Shown in pieces: positions 56,511-59,580 of a stretch of 59,580 nucleotides of DNA. The notes below the pieces were generated by a model. It did not search any database. It worked only from the letters and a program-made list of their open reading frames with translations, and was not told the origin of the DNA. Each line of letters starts with the position of its first letter. Within the stretch, counting starts at the first letter, position 1. Made by a program: the position numbers and the translations under genes. Source of the stretch: JACTUA01 sp964551875 (GTDB taxonomy: Archaea; Halobacteriota; Methanomicrobia; Methanomicrobiales; JACTUA01); NCBI GenBank assembly GCA_964551875.1, contig CAZKEV010000008.1, positions 1-59,580 on the forward strand, given 5' to 3'.

Positions 56511-57419
56511 ATGGAGGACGTCATTGTTGCTGATGAGCTCGAGAAACGGTTCGGCGACTTCGTGGCGGTGAACCGGGTCTCCTTCTCGGTCAGGGAGGGG
56601 GAGGTCTTCGGGTTCCTGGGGCCGAACGGCGCAGGGAAGACCACTACCATGAGGATGATTCAGTGTGTCTCCCCGAAGACCTCGGGGAGGCTCGAGGTCT
56701 TCGGCATGGACGTGGACACCCACCAGGCCGAGATCAAGCATCTCGTCGGGGTGGTGCCCCAGGAGAACAACCTGGACCCGGACTTCTCGGTGCACGAGAA
56801 CCTGATGGTCTACTCGCAGTACTTCGATATACCTCCCCGGACCGCCCTCGAGACCATCGGGTCCCTCCTCGACTTTGTCCAGCTCTCCGAGAGGCGGGAC
56901 ACCTCCATCGAGAAGCTCTCGGGGGGGATGAAGCGGAGGCTCATCCTCGCGCGCGCCCTCATCAACAATCCCCGGCTCCTCATCCTCGACGAGCCGACCG
57001 TCGGCCTCGACCCCCAGGCCCGGCACCTCATCTGGGACCGGCTCAGGGCCCTGCGCTCCCGGGGGAACACCATCGTCCTCACCACCCATTACATGGATGA
57101 GGCAGCCCAGCTCTGCGACAGAATTGTCATCATGGACCAGGGGAGTATCCTGGAGCTTGGCCGGCCCCAGGACCTTGTACAGAAGCACGTCGGAGTCGAT
57201 ATCGTGGAGGCCGACAACAAGCCGGAGGTCCTCGCATGCCTTGGCAGGATGGGGGCGAGATACGAAGTGGCAGGGGAGCGGGTGCAGGTGTTCACCGGGC
57301 AGGCGAGGGAGGTCACCGCGGCCCTCCTCCAGGAGTGCAGCCCGATCGAGGTCGTGGCCCGCCCGGCAGGCCTCGAGGATGTCTTCCTGAAGCTCACGGG
57401 GAGGAGGCTGAAGGAATGA
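56511..57419 (+). CDS. ABC transporter ATP-binding protein (drug/daunorubicin-type exporter)
   Basis: ATPase of an ABC-2 exporter, 302 residues. Walker A is GFLGPNGAGKTTTMRM, the Q-loop VVPQENNLDPDFSV, the signature EKLSGGMKRRLILARALINN, Walker B LLILDEPTVGLDPQ, and the switch His in VLTTHYMDEAAQL. The C-terminal ~75 residues (DIVEADNKPEVLACLGRMGARYEV, LEDVFLKLTGRRLKE) are the DUF4162-like tail typical of DrrA/NodI-type exporters. It overlaps the permease gene by ATGA. The substrate is unknown. Confidence 0.94.
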   Translation: MEDVIVADELEKRFGDFVAVNRVSFSVREGEVFGFLGPNGAGKTTTMRMIQCVSPKTSGRLEVFGMDVDTHQAEIKHLVGVVPQENNLDPDFSVHENLMVYSQYFDIPPRTALETIGSLLDFVQLSERRDTSIEKLSGGMKRRLILARALINNPRLLILDEPTVGLDPQARHLIWDRLRALRSRGNTIVLTTHYMDEAAQLCDRIVIMDQGSILELGRPQDLVQKHVGVDIVEADNKPEVLACLGRMGARYEVAGERVQVFTGQAREVTAALLQECSPIEVVARPAGLEDVFLKLTGRRLKE

Positions 57420-58207
57420 GCCGGTTCGGTTATCTCAGCCCGCCGCGGTTGACCTGGAGAACCCTGAAGGTCTGGCAGCGGAACCGCAACGTCTTTGTCA
57501 AGACCTTCAGGGTCAACTTCCTGCCGCCCCTCCTCGAACCGCTCCTCTACCTCCTCTCCCTGGGGTACGGCCTCGGGGTCTTCGTGACCCAGATCAACGG
57601 GGTCTCCTACCCCCGGTTCATCGCCCCGGCGCTCCTTGCCATCAGCATCATGAATGCAGGCTTCTTCGAGACCACCTACGCCTCCTATGTAAGGATGTAC
57701 TTCCAGAAGACCTTCGACGCCATCATCGCGACCCCACTCTCCATCGAGGAGGTGATCACGGGCGAGATCCTCTGGGGCGCAACGAGGAGCCTCATCAACG
57801 CCTCCATCATGCTCCCGGTCCTCATCGCCTTCGGCGTGGTGGACCTCCCGATCTCATTCGTCATCATCCCGTTTGCGTTCCTCGCCGGGTTCCTCTTCGC
57901 CTCCATCGGGATGTGCTTCACCGCCCTCACCCCGAATATCGATACCCTGAACCTGCCGACGTTCCTCTTCGTCACCCCCATGTTCCTTTTCTCGGGGACC
58001 TTCTTCCCCCTCTCCATCCTTCCCGTCCCCCTCCAGATCTTTGCAACCGCGGTCCTCCCGCTCACCCATGTAGTGAGGATCACCCGGATGATCACCCTCT
58101 CCCAGGTCACCCCTGAGATCCTGGTGAGCCTGGCGTGGATCTTGATTGTCGCGGCCGTGCTCTTCGTGCTCGCCGTGAACCTCATGAAGAGAAGGCTGAT
58201 TGTGTGA
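57416..58207 (+). CDS. ABC-2 type transporter permease
   Basis: Membrane partner of the preceding ATPase, 263 residues, starting MSRFGYLSPPRLTWRTLKVWQRNRNVF. About six hydrophobic segments are visible (LLEPLLYLLSLGYGLGVFV, FIAPALLAISIMNAGFFETTY, SLINASIMLPVLIAFGVVDL, FVIIPFAFLAGFLFASIGMCF, FLFVTPMFLFSGTFFPLSIL, LAWILIVAAVLFVLAVNLM), along with the conserved segment TFDAIIATPLSIEEVITGEILWG seen in NodJ/DrrB-type permeases. The two proteins form a complete exporter; the cargo could be a lipid, polysaccharide or drug. T-rich CACTTTTTAC at 58234 may terminate the transcript. Confidence 0.93.
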   Translation: MSRFGYLSPPRLTWRTLKVWQRNRNVFVKTFRVNFLPPLLEPLLYLLSLGYGLGVFVTQINGVSYPRFIAPALLAISIMNAGFFETTYASYVRMYFQKTFDAIIATPLSIEEVITGEILWGATRSLINASIMLPVLIAFGVVDLPISFVIIPFAFLAGFLFASIGMCFTALTPNIDTLNLPTFLFVTPMFLFSGTFFPLSILPVPLQIFATAVLPLTHVVRITRMITLSQVTPEILVSLAWILIVAAVLFVLAVNLMKRRLIV

Positions 58208-58279
58208 AATAGGGAGAGGTTCCTCTTCCAGTCACTTTTTACAGAAAAAAAAGATTCGGGGAGCATTTCCAGAATATCT

Positions 58280-58456
58280 GGACGCTCCTGGGGGTTCGCT
58301 CCGCTCACCCCCGCCGCTGCGGCGTCCCCCCGCGTGGGGATAGGACCTTATTGCGAGACTCCACGGATCCGTTACCTGCGAAATCCTTCTATTCGGTTGT
58401 CCCAGTACACGACGGGGGATGCCTGCGGCGGGGGCGAAGTCCCCCAAGAGCCCAAT
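58280..58456 (+). repeat. Structured intergenic repeat, copy B1
   Basis: Sixth copy of the ~178-base family, 16.5 kb from the A group. First hairpin GGGGGT/ACCCCC, as in A1; terminal hairpin GGGGG/CCCCC with a different loop (CGAAG). Contains GTGGGGATAGG, GAAATCCTTC and the ACGACGGGGGATGCC segment (one base different from the usual ACGGCGG). Confidence 0.85.
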
Positions 58457-58516
58457 ACAAAGATGAGTTATAAAACTGGTCTCCACTCTCGATTCTTACG
58501 AGGAAAGAAGACCGGT

Positions 58517-58695
58517 GGACGCTCCTGGGGGCTTCGCTCCCGCTCGCCCCCGCCGCTGCGGCGTCCCCCCGCGTGGGGATAGGGCCTAATTGCGAGTAAT
58601 GGTCCCTCGGAACTCCGAAAACCGTCCATCACTAGTCCCCGGTACACGGCGGGGGATGCCCGCGGCGGGGGCGGTAGTCCCCCAAGAGCCCAACA
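58517..58695 (+). repeat. Structured intergenic repeat, copy B2
   Basis: Seventh copy, 237 bases after B1. First hairpin GGGGGC/GCCCCC, mini-hairpin GCCGCTGCGGC, and a standard 3' end. The spacer that follows B1 and the one after B2 are similar to each other and to the spacer after A4 (they share AAGATGAGTTATAAAACTG-like text), so the duplication unit may include the spacer. Confidence 0.85.
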
Positions 58696-58770
58696 GAAAA
58701 ATGAGTTACAAAACTGATCTCTGATCGTGATTCCTGTCAGGATTTAAACAGGCGTCCATCAAGAGTTGGT

Positions 58771-59580
58771 TTATTTCCCACTCTCCTTATCGTTGGAATA
58801 ATATCTCCTAAGGAACTCCCGAACCTTCTCGGACTCGATCCAGCCCCGGTCCAGCTGGTCGATGATCGCATCGATCATCTTCGCCTGCCCCAGGATCTTC
58901 TCCGACGCTGTCCCCTCGGTGAGGTCCGCGAGGCCCACGATAACTGCGAGGGGGTTCCGGATATGGTCGCCGAGGATGGCGAACTGCTCGATGTTTCTCT
59001 CGATCTGCTCGTACGCCTCCCTCTTCTGGACCTCGATCAGCTTCCTCTGGAAGATCTCCTGCCTGAGCTGCTCGTTGGTCCGCTGGAGCTCCTGGGTCCG
59101 TGCCGCCACGAGCTCCTCCAGCCGTGCCCGGTAGCGCTCCAGCTCATCCTCGGCCTGCTTCCGGTCGGTGATGTCCCTCGCGATGGCGAGGACCTCGTCA
59201 TTCCCGCTCACGACAAGGCGCATCTCGTAGTACCGCACCCCGCCCTTCCCCTTGACAGTGTACTCGAAGATGAAGACAGGCGATATCTCACAATTCTCTT
59301 TCTCCCCTCCCTCCGGGCCATTCGCCCCCTGGGGGATCACCTCGAAGGTCTCCTGTATCTCCTCCAGATCGTTCCCGAGGAGCTCATGGAGCGCCATGGC
59401 TCCCAGCTCCGCGGCTGTGGTGGCATTGAACTCCTCGTGGATCCCCTCCCTCTTCACCTGGCACATCTGGTCCGGGACGGCGCAGAGGAGGGCGCGGTTC
59501 TTCTCCTCGCTCTTCTGGAGGCGCACCTGGGCCTTCTCCAGGGCGGCGAGGGTCTTGTTGATGTTCTCCTGGAGGTTGGA
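58771..59580 (-). CDS. PAS-domain sensor protein with histidine-kinase-like dimerisation region (5' end outside window)
   Basis: The last 269 residues of a signalling protein; the frame remains open to the window end, so the start is beyond 59580. Visible parts are a coiled-coil start (NLQENINKTLAALEKAQVRLQKSEEKN), a PAS domain (~20-140) with FEYTVKGKGGVRYYEMRLVVSGNDEVLAIARDITDRKQAEDELE, a coiled coil (RYRARLEELVAARTQELQRTNEQLRQ), and a DHp-like helix with an H box in FAILGDHIRNPLAVIVGL. The protein stops ~60 residues later (GWIESEKVREFLRRYY) without a HATPase domain, a format common to methanomicrobial PAS sensor proteins. The ligand is unknown. Confidence 0.85.
   Translation of the reverse strand, partial: SNLQENINKTLAALEKAQVRLQKSEEKNRALLCAVPDQMCQVKREGIHEEFNATTAAELGAMALHELLGNDLEEIQETFEVIPQGANGPEGGEKENCEISPVFIFEYTVKGKGGVRYYEMRLVVSGNDEVLAIARDITDRKQAEDELERYRARLEELVAARTQELQRTNEQLRQEIFQRKLIEVQKREAYEQIERNIEQFAILGDHIRNPLAVIVGLADLTEGTASEKILGQAKMIDAIIDQLDRGWIESEKVREFLRRYYSNDKESGK

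Overview
The window is a GC-rich archaeal chromosome segment, almost certainly from a hydrogenotrophic methanogen of the Methanomicrobiales or a close relative. The evidence is archaeal information-processing genes (eIF2-gamma with a TTG start, Rpo7, Spt4, S24e, S27ae, L40e, a Kae1-Bud32 fusion), methanogen markers (the YcaO-type methanogenesis marker 1, beta-RFAP synthase for methanopterin, NikR), an AglB oligosaccharyltransferase, an archaeal two-gene SUF system, and ATGA/GTGA start-stop overlaps between genes.

Layout. 1-1221: 3' part of an AT-rich gene fusing a DUF4062 domain to S-layer-like beta-sandwiches. 1382-5475 (minus): purA, trm112-like, a small membrane protein, cobD, pdxS, pdxT as one overlapping operon. 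5665-7112: a glutamine amidotransferase and a HAD phosphatase. 7210-10431: an AT-rich 1073-residue HD hydrolase/STAND NTPase/HEAT-repeat protein, the best candidate for an uncharacterised defence or stress system. 10528-11421 (minus): an orphan beta-class DNA methyltransferase with four palindromes packed in front of it. 11858-15561: sufC, sufB, pcm, a cyclase-family hydrolase and a Cys-rich unknown. 15675-29002: a long surface-glycan block. It makes UDP-GlcNAc (glmM, a bifunctional glmU, a second nucleotidyltransferase, glmS), converts it to a diacetamido uronic acid (acetyltransferase, aminotransferase, oxidoreductase, 6-dehydrogenase), and ends in a glycosyltransferase and aglB. 29024-34422: HDAC-like deacetylase, a secreted alpha/alpha-toroid protein, YcaO, DUF2098 and NikR. 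34625-40281: the conserved archaeal translation/transcription cluster. 40304-41705: five structured ~178-bp repeats around rpl40e. 41819-46205: Bles03-like protein, HtpX, ROK kinase, M20 peptidase. 46236-46382: tRNA-Gly and tRNA-Val, with a decayed copy of the tRNA-Val 3' half 1150 bp further on. 46568-54745: methyltransferase, YkgJ-type protein, HEPN protein, Lon-family protease, DUF61, two small genes, ilvA and an AF1577-type radical SAM enzyme. 54891-58207: chorismate-lyase/beta-RFAP synthase fusion and an ABC exporter. 58280-58695: two more structured repeats. 58771-59580 (minus): a PAS sensor running off the window.

Two things stand out. One is the single-gene HD-STAND-HEAT protein in an AT-rich island. 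The other is a family of seven ~178-bp imperfectly palindromic repeats, in tandem at ~240-bp spacing, whose hairpin stems show compensatory base changes. That pattern suggests a structured RNA family or a foldback element. All calls come from reading the sequence; no database search was run.
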